From positions 124,001 to 188,000 of the forward strand of contig WOAB01000527.1 in the NCBI GenBank assembly GCA_027886185.1: DNA of 64,000 nt, written 5' to 3'. Below are positions 33,700 through 43,753 of this stretch, in pieces; the first letter of the stretch is position 1; every line of letters begins with the position of its first letter. The notes beneath the pieces were generated by a model that worked only from the letters and a program-made list of their open reading frames with translations, had not been told where the DNA came from and ran no database searches. Origin of the DNA: Rheum nobile (lineage: Eukaryota > Streptophyta > Magnoliopsida > Caryophyllales > Polygonaceae). Position numbers and translations under genes: made by a program.

Positions 33700-34800
33700 T
33701 GATTTGTGATGCCAACTTATTATCTGGGATGAGCTCCGATGACGAATAGATTCTATTTTGAAGCATTAGACATGACTTTAAAATATATTTTATGGGCTAC
33801 AAATCCCCTTAGTTCAGTACAACCTTTTGGAGTAAAAGTCGTAGTATTTGGTGGAGACTTTAGACAAATCCTACCCATTATCACAAAAGGAAGCAAGCAA
33901 GATATTATTTTTGCCACCATTAATTCCTCGTATTTGTGGGAATATTGCAAAATTCTTAATTTGACAAGAAACATGAGGATTCAACAAGATACATCTGATT
34001 ATGATATCCAAGAAGCAAATGAATTTTCTGAAAGGGTATTAAGCATCAGAGATGGTACTGTAGGTGATGATAAGATGGAGGAGCACAAGTACAAATTCAT
34101 GATGAACTATTGGTGAAGGATTATGACTTAGATCTGATTCTAGCAATTATTAAGTTTGTTTATCCCTCTCTTTGGACAATCAATTGTCTCCAAAATACTT
34201 TGAAGAACGAGCAATTCTTGCACCACCACATGAAGAGGTAGATAGAGTTAATAACTATATATTGTCTTTGTTACCAGGTAATGAAAAAGTCTATCTCAGT
34301 TCGGATAGCCTTTGCAAGACAGGTTTTATTACAGACAATGATGCAAGTGTTTATACTTCTGACTACTTGAAAAATATTAGATGTTTTGGTGTCCCAAATC
34401 ATGTATTGAAAACTAAGGTTAAGGTCCATATTATGCTGCTTTGAAATATTGACCATTCTTCAAGTTTATGCAATGGGACAAGATTGATAACCACGCAACT
34501 CGACAGTCATGTCATACAAGGAAGAACTATTTTAACTACAATATTAGACATATAGTTTTGAATCCTCGCATGCTCATCTCATCGTCAAACACTTCATACC
34601 CGTTCAAGTTTCAACGAATACAATTTCTCTTGAGTGTCTGTTTTGCTATGACGATAAACAATAGCCAGAGCCAATCTCTTACAAATGTCGGTTTGTATCT
34701 TCCACGCCCTGTTTTTGCTCATAGTCAGTTTTATGTTGCATCACTCATGGTCAGTTTTGTGTTGCATCATTAAGAGTTACTAGCAAGAAATGTTTGAATA
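33700..34800 (+). pseudogene. Helitron PIF1-like helicase, C-terminal part
   Basis: Motif II is visible as LIIWDE at about 33718-33735. One base is missing right after it, so the following PMTNRFYFEALD (from 33736) is in another frame. Then come VVVFGGDFRQILPII (motif III region), SSYLWEYCKILNLTRNMR, FEERAILAPPHEEVDRVN and SLCNGTRLI. Motif VI text FAMTINNSQSQSL and LYLPRPVFAHSQFYVA follows. A 26-bp duplication (GTCAGTTTT(A/G)TGTTGCATCA) lies at 34727-34772. Frameshifts and stops at 34114 and 34442 break it. The Walker A segment and the Rep part are absent. Confidence 0.85.
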
Positions 34801-35097
34801 TTTTGATATGGGACAAAAACAAAAAAAGATCTAATACTACTACCAATGTAGTATACAACGAAGTTTTTCATAATTTGTAGCAATTTTGAATATCTTACGA
34901 GATTTTATGTTTAGGGTTTCATTTTCATGTATTAGATAAATATTTTGATTATGCTTTATCGTTTTAGTAGTATAGATGTTAGGGATATGACTATCCACGT
35001 TTCAAAACTACTTAACCAATTTTACTAGTAATAAAGTTATGGAGAATTTCGCTTCTCTTTTGATAATGTATTTTGTTAATCTCTTCAATATTTTGTA

Positions 35098-35323
35098 CTC
35101 CCTCCGTATGAAAAAGGTTGTCATTTTAGCCCATAATTTTTGTACAGAAAAGATTATCATTTTAGGTGTTTAGGTAATAATATTTTGTACTCCCTCCGTA
35201 TGAAAAAGGTTTTCATTTTAGCCCATAATTTTAAGAAAAATTTATGAAAATATAAGATAATTATTATATTTCTTAATAAGCGTGTCAAACTCTAGAATGA
35301 CAATTTTTTTCATACGGAGGGAG
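35098..35323. mobile_element. Stowaway-type MITE
   Basis: Ends CTCCCTCCGTATG and CATACGGAGGGAG are perfect inverted repeats flanked by TA on both sides (35096-35097, 35324-35325), as for Tc1/mariner Stowaway MITEs. Its left about 45 bp is repeated at 35192-35236 (TCCCTCCGTATGAAAAAGGT), an internal duplication. Confidence 0.85.
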
Positions 35324-35454
35324 TATTCAATTAGTCCTTTTTTACATTAGCATTCATCTACTTTTATAATAGTCATTACCTACATATTTCTATATCAATT
35401 AAATATATAATTTTTATATACTATTTTTTTAAATGTAAGAAAGAATAAACAGAT

Positions 35455-35482
35455 CCCGTGCACGGCACGGGTACTACACTAG
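35455..35482 (+). other. Helitron 3' hairpin and CTAG terminus
   Basis: A 7-bp GC-rich stem with a 3-base loop, eleven bases, and CTAG before host T. This is the termination signal of Helitron rolling-circle transposition. Confidence 0.88.
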
Positions 35483-35784
35483 TGATTCTACTATACACAT
35501 CTAGCATATATGCATATATCAAAAGAAATTTGATTGCACTATTCAAGATGTGTACAAATAGTGTGAGTTCGCTTTGAGATTTCTGTGGGGTTAAATAACA
35601 ACACCAAAATAATATGCCAATTATTATTACAACCAAAATGGATAATTGTTTATAGCTCTATCTATGTATAGTGTTGGATAAATACTGGCCCTTCTAAACA
35701 TAATAGAAGAATACGTATTTGACTAGTTATCAAAACCAAATCATCTCAAATTAATATTTCTCTCTACTTTTAAGTTTCTTTTCT
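35483..35784. other. AT-rich flank of the Copia element
   Basis: No coding or repeat structure recognised. A TGTTGGATAAATA at 35672 looks like a Copia LTR start, but it has no match in the 3' LTR. Confidence 0.4.
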
Positions 35785-35854
35785 ATAAAAGATTATTAAA
35801 GATAATGTAGATATTATGTTATTATTTTCTTAATTATATTATGTGCATACTTCT

Positions 35855-36362
35855 TGTTTTGGGCAAAAAGATATCAAACATAAATTGCCTTCGATGTGGT
35901 GCTATTAGTCGAACGAATCAGTTTATAACTTCAAACAAAATAGCAAACCAAGAATGATGAAACGAAACGGGAATAGTAAAGCTTAGCTGAGACGGATCGC
36001 AATGAATCGAGTGAGATTGAGTAATGTCAGACGAACACGTAGAACGATCGAATGATCTCTTCCTTAAGAAAATTGTGTGCCGAATTACAATGAGAGTTCG
36101 AGAATGCTAGCCAGTTGCATCCGTAGAAGTGTGTGTACAATAGATTGATCCTAATTTATTTAAAATGAAAGGATTTAATGCCAGATTTGAGAGGATCACT
36201 CGGTTACTTAATGCCACGATTCTATCCACGATTTCCGCTCTGGACGTTACGAATGGAGCCGTTGGTCGCATCAACGGATGAATCTTCCTCTTCTGCACGT
36301 TGTGCCGTGATCTTTACTTGCTTCATGGGCCGATCCAATCTTGATAAAAATGTGGCCCAACA
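35855..36362 (-). repeat. Tat 3' LTR (left copy)
   Basis: Plus strand reads TGTTTTGGGCAAAAAG ... GTGGCCCAACA, 508 bp, nearly identical to 51459-51965. The adjacent internal bases ATTGCCCCAAAGGAAACC (36363-36380) give a purine-rich tract in element sense, the likely polypurine tract. Confidence 0.92.
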
Positions 36363-36596
36363 ATTGCCCCAAAGGAAACCGGACGAGTAACAGGTTGGAC
36401 TTGGGCGGTTTTCTTTCCTTCATGGATCACGGACACGTGCACTGGATCAGACGTCTCTGCTGCAGAATTGGATCCCATCCTTTGCCAATAAATTGATTTG
36501 ACTTCTGCCCTTTCTTCTCATCTTCACCATCTGTAACTTCTCCTTCCCTAGGTAACTTTTCTCCTTCCAAGTTTGAATCTTTTCACCATCTCATTC

Positions 36597-38364
36597 ATGG
36601 CCGCTTCCAATTCGGAGTCAAGTTCTGAAGATCGCCCCCCTCTCTTCCTTCTCAGCGAGCAGGAAAGCGTCGTGAACGTCATGACTCAGCCCGAACTCGA
36701 CAGGGCCTTGCAGGTTGGAGGTTTCCCTAAGGATGCCATCTCTCGCCTCCCCTATCCAGACGAGCGGGCCGACTCGAGATATCCAGGTTGGGTTTTCTTC
36801 TATGAATATCCTTTCAAAATAGGCCACACCTTTCCTTTCTCTGAACTAGTTCAGTCTGTGCTCTCTTCTTTCTCCTTAGCCCCTTGCCAAATAATGCCTC
36901 ATGCTTGGCGTTTGCTTAAGGTCTTGGACCGTCCGAACAAAGAGTTTGCTGCTAGCATAGATTTTAGGGTTTTAGATTATAACTACTGTCTGGGGTCCAA
37001 GCGATCGTACCAGTATAACCTTCGAAGCCGCTCTGACCGCCAACCCTTGGCTTTGAGGTTGAATGTGAACGATCGTGGATGGAAAAAGCGATTCTTTTTC
37101 GTGAACGTTGCGTCGTTGGGCTTGGGGGGCGATTGTCCGTTCTTGTTGACCGAATGGATGTGGAAAGGTTTGTGTTCTTTCTTGTGCTTGAAGTAGGTCG
37201 CGTGGCTTTTAACTTTGGCTTACATGTAACTTTTTGCAGACCCTGAGATCGAAGATCCGGAGGAGGATCCTGTTCTAGATTCGAGGACGCAAGCAGTTCT
37301 GAAGTTTTCCCAGATCGAAAGGTCCTTTGCGAACATCAACATCTTTGCAACCGCTCAAACTCTCCCAGTCGAAGCAAATTCGCCGATGTAGTCTTCTTCT
37401 AAACCTGGGTTCCTACCAAGTCTGCCTTGCCTTGTTTCTCTTATCTACTATCTTTGATTATGTTTTCGTTGAATGCAGCCTTATCCTGGAGTGAAAGATC
37501 TAGCGCTCGTCTTTCGGCCAAGGATTTGCTGGCGCAGAGGATGCATTCCAAGGCTCCTCCTAAAGGGTGTCCTCCTAAGTTGCTTCCCTCAAAGTCGTTT
37601 GGTCATAAGAGGAAACTTGTTCGTGCCTCAGAAGACGCGTCGAAAGGCAAGTCTGTGAAGAAGAGCATTGATTTCCCTGAGCTCCTCACCCTACCAGTAC
37701 CTGACGATATCGAAGACCTCCCTGCTTTGGAGAATCTGGAAATGGCCGCCACGGGCTCTTGGACGGTTTGAACTCAAACTTCCCCTCTGTTTTTTTGTTG
37801 TTGTTGTTGTTGCATCTGCTGACTTGCTGTCTGCGTGGGTAGGTCTTCCAACATCTTAGGTCGAGTCATTTGAAGACGAAGCAGATGTGAGACGACGCTT
37901 AGTCGAAGATCTCCCAAGTTGTGGATAGGGCGAAAGAAGCAGAGGCATCGCTGAAGATGTCAGAGGGTGTACGTCGCGTTGCCGAGACTAACTTGAAAGT
38001 TTTTGAGCAACGTGTTAGTGATTTGGAGGCTCGACTGGAGAATGCCAAGAAGGAGGGCGATGAGGTTGCCACTGACATTGGAGCTTACTTCACGCTCAAG
38101 GCCAGGATTGAGATGATGGAGGATCTTAAGGCCGGTCGTCAAGAGTCGTAGGACCTGGAGAAGGAACAGGCTTATCTGGACGAGCAGTTCCCCAACGGTT
38201 GCCCCGGCGTCGACTTTCTTCAGGCGTGTGGAACCGTTGGAGTCATGGCGGAAGAAGGAACTGAAGTGAGTTCCGGACGAACAGAAACGGCACGCGATCT
38301 TGCCTCTGACGCTGCTCTCGATGTTGCCCCTGACGCTGCCCAAGGTAGAGATGTCGAAGCTTGA
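36597..38364 (+). pseudogene. Antisense accessory gene of the Tat element
   Basis: Lies on the plus strand, opposite to gag-pol. Exon 1 (36597-37167) starts MAASNSESSSEDRPP and has the 'putative gypsy-type transposon' (PF04195-like) region: FPKDAISRLPYPDERADSRYP, PFKIGHTFPFSELV, PHAWRLLKVL. It ends at a GT donor (AAAG|GTTTGT). The intron ends TTTTTGCAG at 37239, and exon 2 opens DPEIEDPEEDPVLDSRTQ. Exon 3 (about 37480-37765) is basic (KRKLVRASEDASKGKSVKKS). The last exon (about 37860-38364) is a coiled-coil rich in Glu/Lys/Ala. TAG at 38149 interrupts it. Later exon joins are uncertain. Function unknown; such proteins occur widely in Tat elements. Confidence 0.75.
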
Positions 38365-38982
38365 GTCTCTCATCCCTTGACTTGTTGGTTTGTTTTCTTG
38401 GATATTTGGAATGATTGTTTTGGAAGTCCCACCGTCGTGTGGGCAAACTCTTGCATTTTGGTGACCCGTCCACCATCGCGGGTCGCGTGTTTGTAAGACG
38501 ATGATGATTGGCATTTTTTCCTTTTGTTTTTGAATAGCACTCTTTGGTTTCTGGCACCTGTCTGTGTTTGATGTATGTTTGCATGGATGCGTTCTCCGAA
38601 AGGAGGCCTGCGTATTGTGTTTGAGTTTAGTCATGACAGTTGTATATTGTAATCCAGGGACGTAAGCAAATGTGTCTTGCGTTAGGTGTGTAGTTCAAGG
38701 CTTCGTGTACCTTATTTTATAATAAGGCAGACGGTGTGCCGAAGTGCCTTTGTTGTTCAACTCCATGTGTGTCGATCGATCGCGTTGTGTAAGTTTGTAA
38801 GCGTTTTTGTGTGTCTTGGGAGGATCCACTGCTTTGTTTGAGCTTGTTACGCCTGTGTTTGGATGAGACAAAGCGAGGGGTTGCTAAGGAATGGCTGTCG
38901 GGGGTGAACCCAACGGCCCTCCGATGTTTAAGTCAGTGAGAAAAGAATGTAATTGATAATCTGACACATAATAGAAAAGTTT
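38365..38982. other. Spacer between convergent Tat genes
   Basis: Non-coding interval between the 3' end of the antisense gene and the 3' end of integrase. It would be the overlap or terminator zone of two convergent transcripts. No clear terminator motif is seen. Confidence 0.4.
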
Positions 38983-39705
38983 TTAGAAATGATACTGCTT
39001 TAAGTACGTTGCGTTCCAGCTTCTTGGGATGTCGCGTCCTTTCTTGTCTTGCAATCTGTAAGCGCCTTGTCCAACGACGTCTGTGATTAGGTAGGGTCCT
39101 TCCCATTGTGGGGCCAGATTACCATCCCTGGGGTTTTTTGTGTTCTGAAATGTCTTCCTCAGTATCCAATCACCCTTTCTGAAAACTCGGACGCAGACGT
39201 TTGTTGTAGCTCCTCGCGACCTGTTGTTGATATTGGACCATCCTAAGCCTGACTTTTTCTCTGACTTCATCAATCTTGTCGAGGTTATACGACAACTCTT
39301 CATCGTTCTGCTCCGGGGTCTGCATGTCGTATCTAGCTGTAGGGATAAGTATCTCAGCGGGATGACCGCTTCACATCCGTAAACAAGCGAGAAGGGTGAT
39401 TGTCCTGTCGCATTCTTTGGTGTGGTTCTATCGGACCAAAGGATGTATGGGAGTTCGTCTGTCCACTTGTCGTTCGCGTCTTCTAGCCTCTTTTTTAGGT
39501 TGTTGATGATGATTTTGTTACTGGACTCCGCCTGTCCGTTCGACTGTGGGTATCTGGGGGTGGATGTGACTAAGTTGATGTTCCACTGTTCACAGAAGGC
39601 TCTAGTCTTACGACCGATGAATTGGGAGCCATTGTCGCATACAATCTCTGATGGCACGCCGAATCTGCACAAAATGTTTCGTTTGATGAATGAAATGACT
39701 TGAGT
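38983..39705 (-). pseudogene. Tat integrase, C-terminal part
   Basis: Continues the frame of the upstream segment after TAA 39706-39708. Catalytic Asp and Glu are both kept (VCDNGSQFIG and NGQAESSNK), followed by LPYILWSDRTTPKNATGQSPF and YGCEAVIP. From about 39360 to 39185 the text is read out of frame: the familiar AEILIPTARYDMQTPEQN lies one base over, and the frame is restored before VFRKGDWILRKTF. So there are two compensating indels. It ends with the GPY/F-like APQWEGPYLITDV and TYLKQYHF. Confidence 0.9.
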
Positions 39706-40941
39706 TTATTTTACCTCTCGATAGGCTTCGGCTTCGATCCATTTGGAGAAGTAATCCGTCATGGCGAGGAAGAAGACGCGTTGCCCCTGTGCTGGCGGTA
39801 ACTTGCCAACAATGTCCATTCCCCATCTCATGAACGGCCAAGGCGCGAGTGTCGGATGCAGGGGTTCAGACGGTTGGTGTGCGACCTGTGCGTGTCGTTG
39901 ACAAGCGTCGCATCTCTTGGCGTAGCCCAATGCATTTGCGTTCATCATTGGCCAGTAGTATCCCATGCGTCGGGCTTTGCAATCCAGGCTTCGTCCTCCG
40001 GCGTGATTGCCACACTCCCCATCGTGCAAAGACTGAAGAAGTTTTTGGGCTTCGACGGGCGCGAGGCACTTCAGTAGTAAGTCTGTGACAGATCGTTTGA
40101 AAAGAAAACCCTCTTTCATTTCGAAGGACAGAGCTTGTACCTTTAGGCGTTTAGACGTAGCTTTATCATCCGGTAGGGTGCCGTGTACTATACAGTCGAC
40201 GAATGGTTTTGTCCAGTCTTCGGAATCACTTCTCGAATGAGTTTCGGACTCGTCCTGTGCTATGGCGATGACTTCCTGTAGCTCGTCTTGTTGCCTTGTA
40301 TCTTTAGTTGTTCTCAATATTGCGGGTGTCGTGACATGAACTATGGGGATGTTAGGAAACTCTCTTGGGTCTAGCGCTGATCCCAGGTTGGCAAGTGCAT
40401 ATGCTTGTGTATTCAGTTCCCTTGGCACTTGGCTGATGTCGAACGTCTTGAATTGTGTGATCAACCCTTGAACGATGCTCAAGTAGGCGACCATTCTATC
40501 ATCTTTGGCGACGTATGATCCTTGGATCTGATTCACAATCAGTAATGAGTCACAGATCACTTTTATGTCGTCAATCGCAAGGTCTCGGGCTAGGTTGAGG
40601 CCAAATATAAGCGCCTCGTATTCCGCCTCATTGTTTGTCGCATCCCATTCGCATCTCACGGCTTGGGCTATCTTGTCCTCTTGTGGTGATTTGAGTACAA
40701 CACCCAAACCTGTGCCTCTGACGTTTGATGCTCCGTCGGTGTATAACTCCCAAGTACCCTGTGCGTCGGTCGAAAGTAGTTCTGTCGCCTCCTTGATGGC
40801 TTCTTGTTCCAGTGTTGGACTGAAATCTATCACAAAATCTGGCAATGCCTGAGATTTGATAGTTGTTCTGGGTTCATACTCGATCTCGTAATCGCCTAGT
40901 TGTACAACCTATTTAGCCATTCGACCTGTGAACTCAGTTTT
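39706..40941 (-). pseudogene. Tat second RNase H and integrase N-terminal part
   Basis: In element sense the frame enters from the RNase H linker (LTGRMAK, then TAG near 40907, VVQLGDYEIEYEPRT). The archaeal-type RNase H comes next: ELYTDGASNVRGTGLGVVL, NNEAEYEALIFGL, SLLIVNQIQGSY, AYALANLGS. Integrase then starts with LLQSLHDGECGNHAGG, CDACQRHAQVAHQP (HHCC) and WGMDIVGKLPPA. The first catalytic Asp is in AMTDYFSKWIEAEAYREVK, and TAA at 39706 stops it. The additional RNase H is diagnostic for the Tat lineage. Confidence 0.92.
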
Positions 40942-42373
40942 TGATAGCTTTATTTTCAGTCGTTGTACACTATCAAAGAAATCCTAAAATGCAACTAGAG
41001 TATAGCATGCAAGTAAGGAGTCGTACCCAAGGGAGTAACACGTCAATTTCAATGCAATTGCTAATTTATCAACTTCAAAGGACAAATGGGGGGGGGGGGG
41101 GGGGGGGGGGATTTGGTTTTCTACTAAAACTACTCAATTGCAATAGCACAAAAATCAGATTAAACAATGGGAGAAAGAGTTTCACCTAGCAAGTTTCCAC
41201 ACATCAATTAACCAAGTTGCAATTCGGTTCATTTCATGTTCATCATAATCCTATGGATTTGTCCCAATTCTGATTTTTTGTATATTAACAATCCAACCGG
41301 TCTTGCTAATACTTACTAATTGAAAACCTAGAAGACCTCCGAAGTTGATTCAATCAATAGCATAGGGCATAAGAAATAATGGATTACAAGCAAAGACTCA
41401 ACACCGCAAGTATGACATGCAAATCAATTTCCTTTTCACAATTGAATTCAATATACCAATTTCATGCAATTGTGGTTGCTACAAGTGATTAGGGATTCCA
41501 CCGTCTATCCCTATTCTAGCAATTAGAAAACTATAGAATCGAACTAGGATGTCAATCTAGCCAACAATATAGAAATCCGAATTATGCTCAAGGAAATCAA
41601 TACAAAAATCCAAAGGGACGAACAAGAGATAAAACCTTACAACTGAATTAATCGAGTGCTTCCACGCTAGGCAAAACAAGGGTCTTAGTTCCGGTTCATG
41701 TTCTTCACGAAATCCAAAACCATGGAGAAAACTAGAAAAACGTTCTTGAGAAAAAAAAACAAAGAAAGAAAAGAGATGGAAAAGATAGATGATGAGAGGA
41801 GAGAGAGGGGATGGTGATGGATCGATGAATGTCTGCCAAAAACGTGCTAATCTAACCTAAACTGACAAACAAAACGTCTGAATTGATTAAGGGAAAACAA
41901 AACGTCAAGCCAAAAAGGAAATCGGGAAAGTTCAGAAACGCCAGAGACGCGACCGGACGCGATCGCTTCCGCTCGCCGTTTCGCCTCGCCAAAGATCAGA
42001 ACTTCCTGGAGCAAAAACGCGACCACCGGCGATCGCCGCCGCCCGCCGCCACTCGCGGCCAGTCGCGTCCACCCGCCGCCGCCTGCTCGCGTCAGCCAGC
42101 TCTAGCCCAGCCCGCGTCGGCCCGCGGTGGGTCGCCATGGCCCGCGTCAAGCTGCTTCTCCTAGCTTCAATGTCGTCTCTTCATGTCAGCCCGGCTCCTC
42201 GAGCGTCTTCTCGCCAAGGAAACCTCGAGCCTCATCCTCAACATGCAAGTGCTTCCAAATAATCATAATGTAGCTCCGCACCTCAAGCATCAACATAGTA
42301 CCAAAACCGAGCCAAAATCTCCTATAAATGTGCTAATAACTACTAGTTGCGCTATGTAAAATACCGCTTATCA
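40942..42373 (-). repeat. Athila B 3' LTR (left copy)
   Basis: TGATAGCTTTATTTTCAG ... ACCGCTTATCA, 1432 bp. It carries a run of 23 G at 41088-41110 against 12 in the other LTR. A GC-rich block at 41945-42170 is built of GCGATCGC/CCGCCG words. The ORF across that block is not conserved gene sequence. Confidence 0.93.
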
Positions 42374-43753
42374 AATCCCCCATACTTAAACCTTGCTCGC
42401 CCTCGAGTAAGCTAAAAGAAAACTCACTCCTCCAATCAGCACACAGGTTTCAGGAAGTAAGGAAGAACATGAAACTAGCAATTACAAGACTCAACACTTC
42501 GCCTCCAAACAATCAAAAATGAGCAATGCATAAACTCCAATCTATCTCCTTATCGCTCCATGAGTGATCCTACCCGAGCTCCTTATAACACCTCTTCTTA
42601 TGACACCAACGCCAAGCAAGAAAATCCTAAATCACTCACACTCATTTTGCTTAGGCGCCCTTTCGGGTTTTCACCTAACCACTCATTTCATTTTGCTAGA
42701 TATCTCACATGTTGCTCACATCACTCAAGTCCTTTTTTGCACCAACCTAGAGTCGGTCGGACTACCTGCTTTTTACCTGAGCTTTTCAGCTCATCCCAGG
42801 ATTTTGATTGCCTTTTTCTCATATTTTTGGCTTTTTCTTTTTCAAAATTTTCAAAAATTCATACACATCAGCCATACACAAGTGCACAACACCATAAAAC
42901 ATGTGAATACATTCTCTCCCCCATACTTAAACATGACATTGTCCCCAATGGAATGAAAGACAAGGTAAAAGCACGGGGATAAAGAAAACAGAAGACTCAC
43001 ATACGAGACCGGATGGTCTCCCTCCAATGAAGCACAAGGTGTAGTAGAAGTGGGATGAGCTCAATGATGATCCAATAATGTCCAGCTCATCCAAAACAAT
43101 GGGTAACAAGGAAGAACGCCGAAATTGAAGATCCACAGAAGAAGAAAAATGAATGGCGAATTCAGCAAATCACCAACTTCCGGAAGGTTGCTAAGCACAA
43201 ACCCGTGATCGTAGTTTGCAACCTACAATCACAAGCTCTTCTTCGGGGAACACCAATCTCGCATCACTCCAAGACTCATTTTTGCCTCAACCTGGGGTTG
43301 AGCGAGTCACCTTCTTATTACCTATGCGGCCCTTGCGGGTTTTCCGCACATCCAATGATTTTTTTTTTTTCTTTTGATAAAAAGGAAGAAAGACTTACAG
43401 CGGTTTTGGCTACAGATTGTAGCTGAACCTGTGCCTCGGGCATCCTTCCCTAACCACAAAAACACTAAAAATGACAATTAAAAAAATAAACAAAAAGAAA
43501 AAATAAAATAAAGCATCTCAAACCTCGGGTTGCCTCCCGAGAAGTGCCTTAGTTATTGTCGTGGCTCGACATACTACTCACACAACCTCAATCTATATCA
43601 TCGGGTCCTTTAGGAACCCTCTCATTGAGCACCTCCTTCTTGAACCATTCATGGAAAGGTTTAAACCTTAGACCATGCTTCTTGGTAGTTGACTCCTTCG
43701 GTGGCTCCTCCATCTTTACCTTCTTGGTTGCCTTCCCCCCATACTTCGATGGA
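42374..43753 (-). other. Athila B non-coding 3' region with PPT-like motifs
   Basis: Between protease and the 3' LTR. In element sense AAGTATGGGGG occurs three times: next to the LTR (42376-42392, the functional polypurine tract), at 42917-42934 and at 43734-43750. The text CTCGGGAGGCAACCCGAGG (about 43520-43540) is typical of Athila 3' regions. No RT or integrase motif can be found on either strand. Small ORFs here are not conserved. Confidence 0.7.

Larger units (their letters stand above)
32720..35482 (+). mobile_element. Helitron remnant with helicase and intact 3' end
   Basis: Contains the C-terminal half of a Helitron helicase (33700-34800) and a textbook 3' end. That end is a stem CCCGTGC (35455-35461), loop ACG and stem GCACGGG (35465-35471), then TACTACACTAG ending at 35482 and followed by T. 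No Rep/HUH domain is seen, so it is a deletion derivative. A Stowaway MITE is inserted at 35098-35323. The 5' boundary is uncertain; 32720-33650 is featureless AT-rich DNA. Confidence 0.7.

Noticed and set aside
35672..35684. TGTTGGATAAATA as the Copia LTR start
   Set aside because: The 3' LTR has no matching sequence upstream of TATTAGATATT; the alignable LTR starts near 35785.
36597..38364. A host gene between LTRs
   Set aside because: The PF04195-like domain and the position between Tat integrase and 3' LTR mark it as an element-borne accessory gene.
41883..42164. Arg/Pro-rich ORF in Athila LTRs (also 47280-47561)
   Set aside because: Conserved only because the LTRs are recent duplicates; it translates the GC-rich word block.
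42560..42982. 140-residue ORF in the Athila 3' region
   Set aside because: Low-complexity, antisense to the element, no conserved motif, in the known non-coding 3' region.
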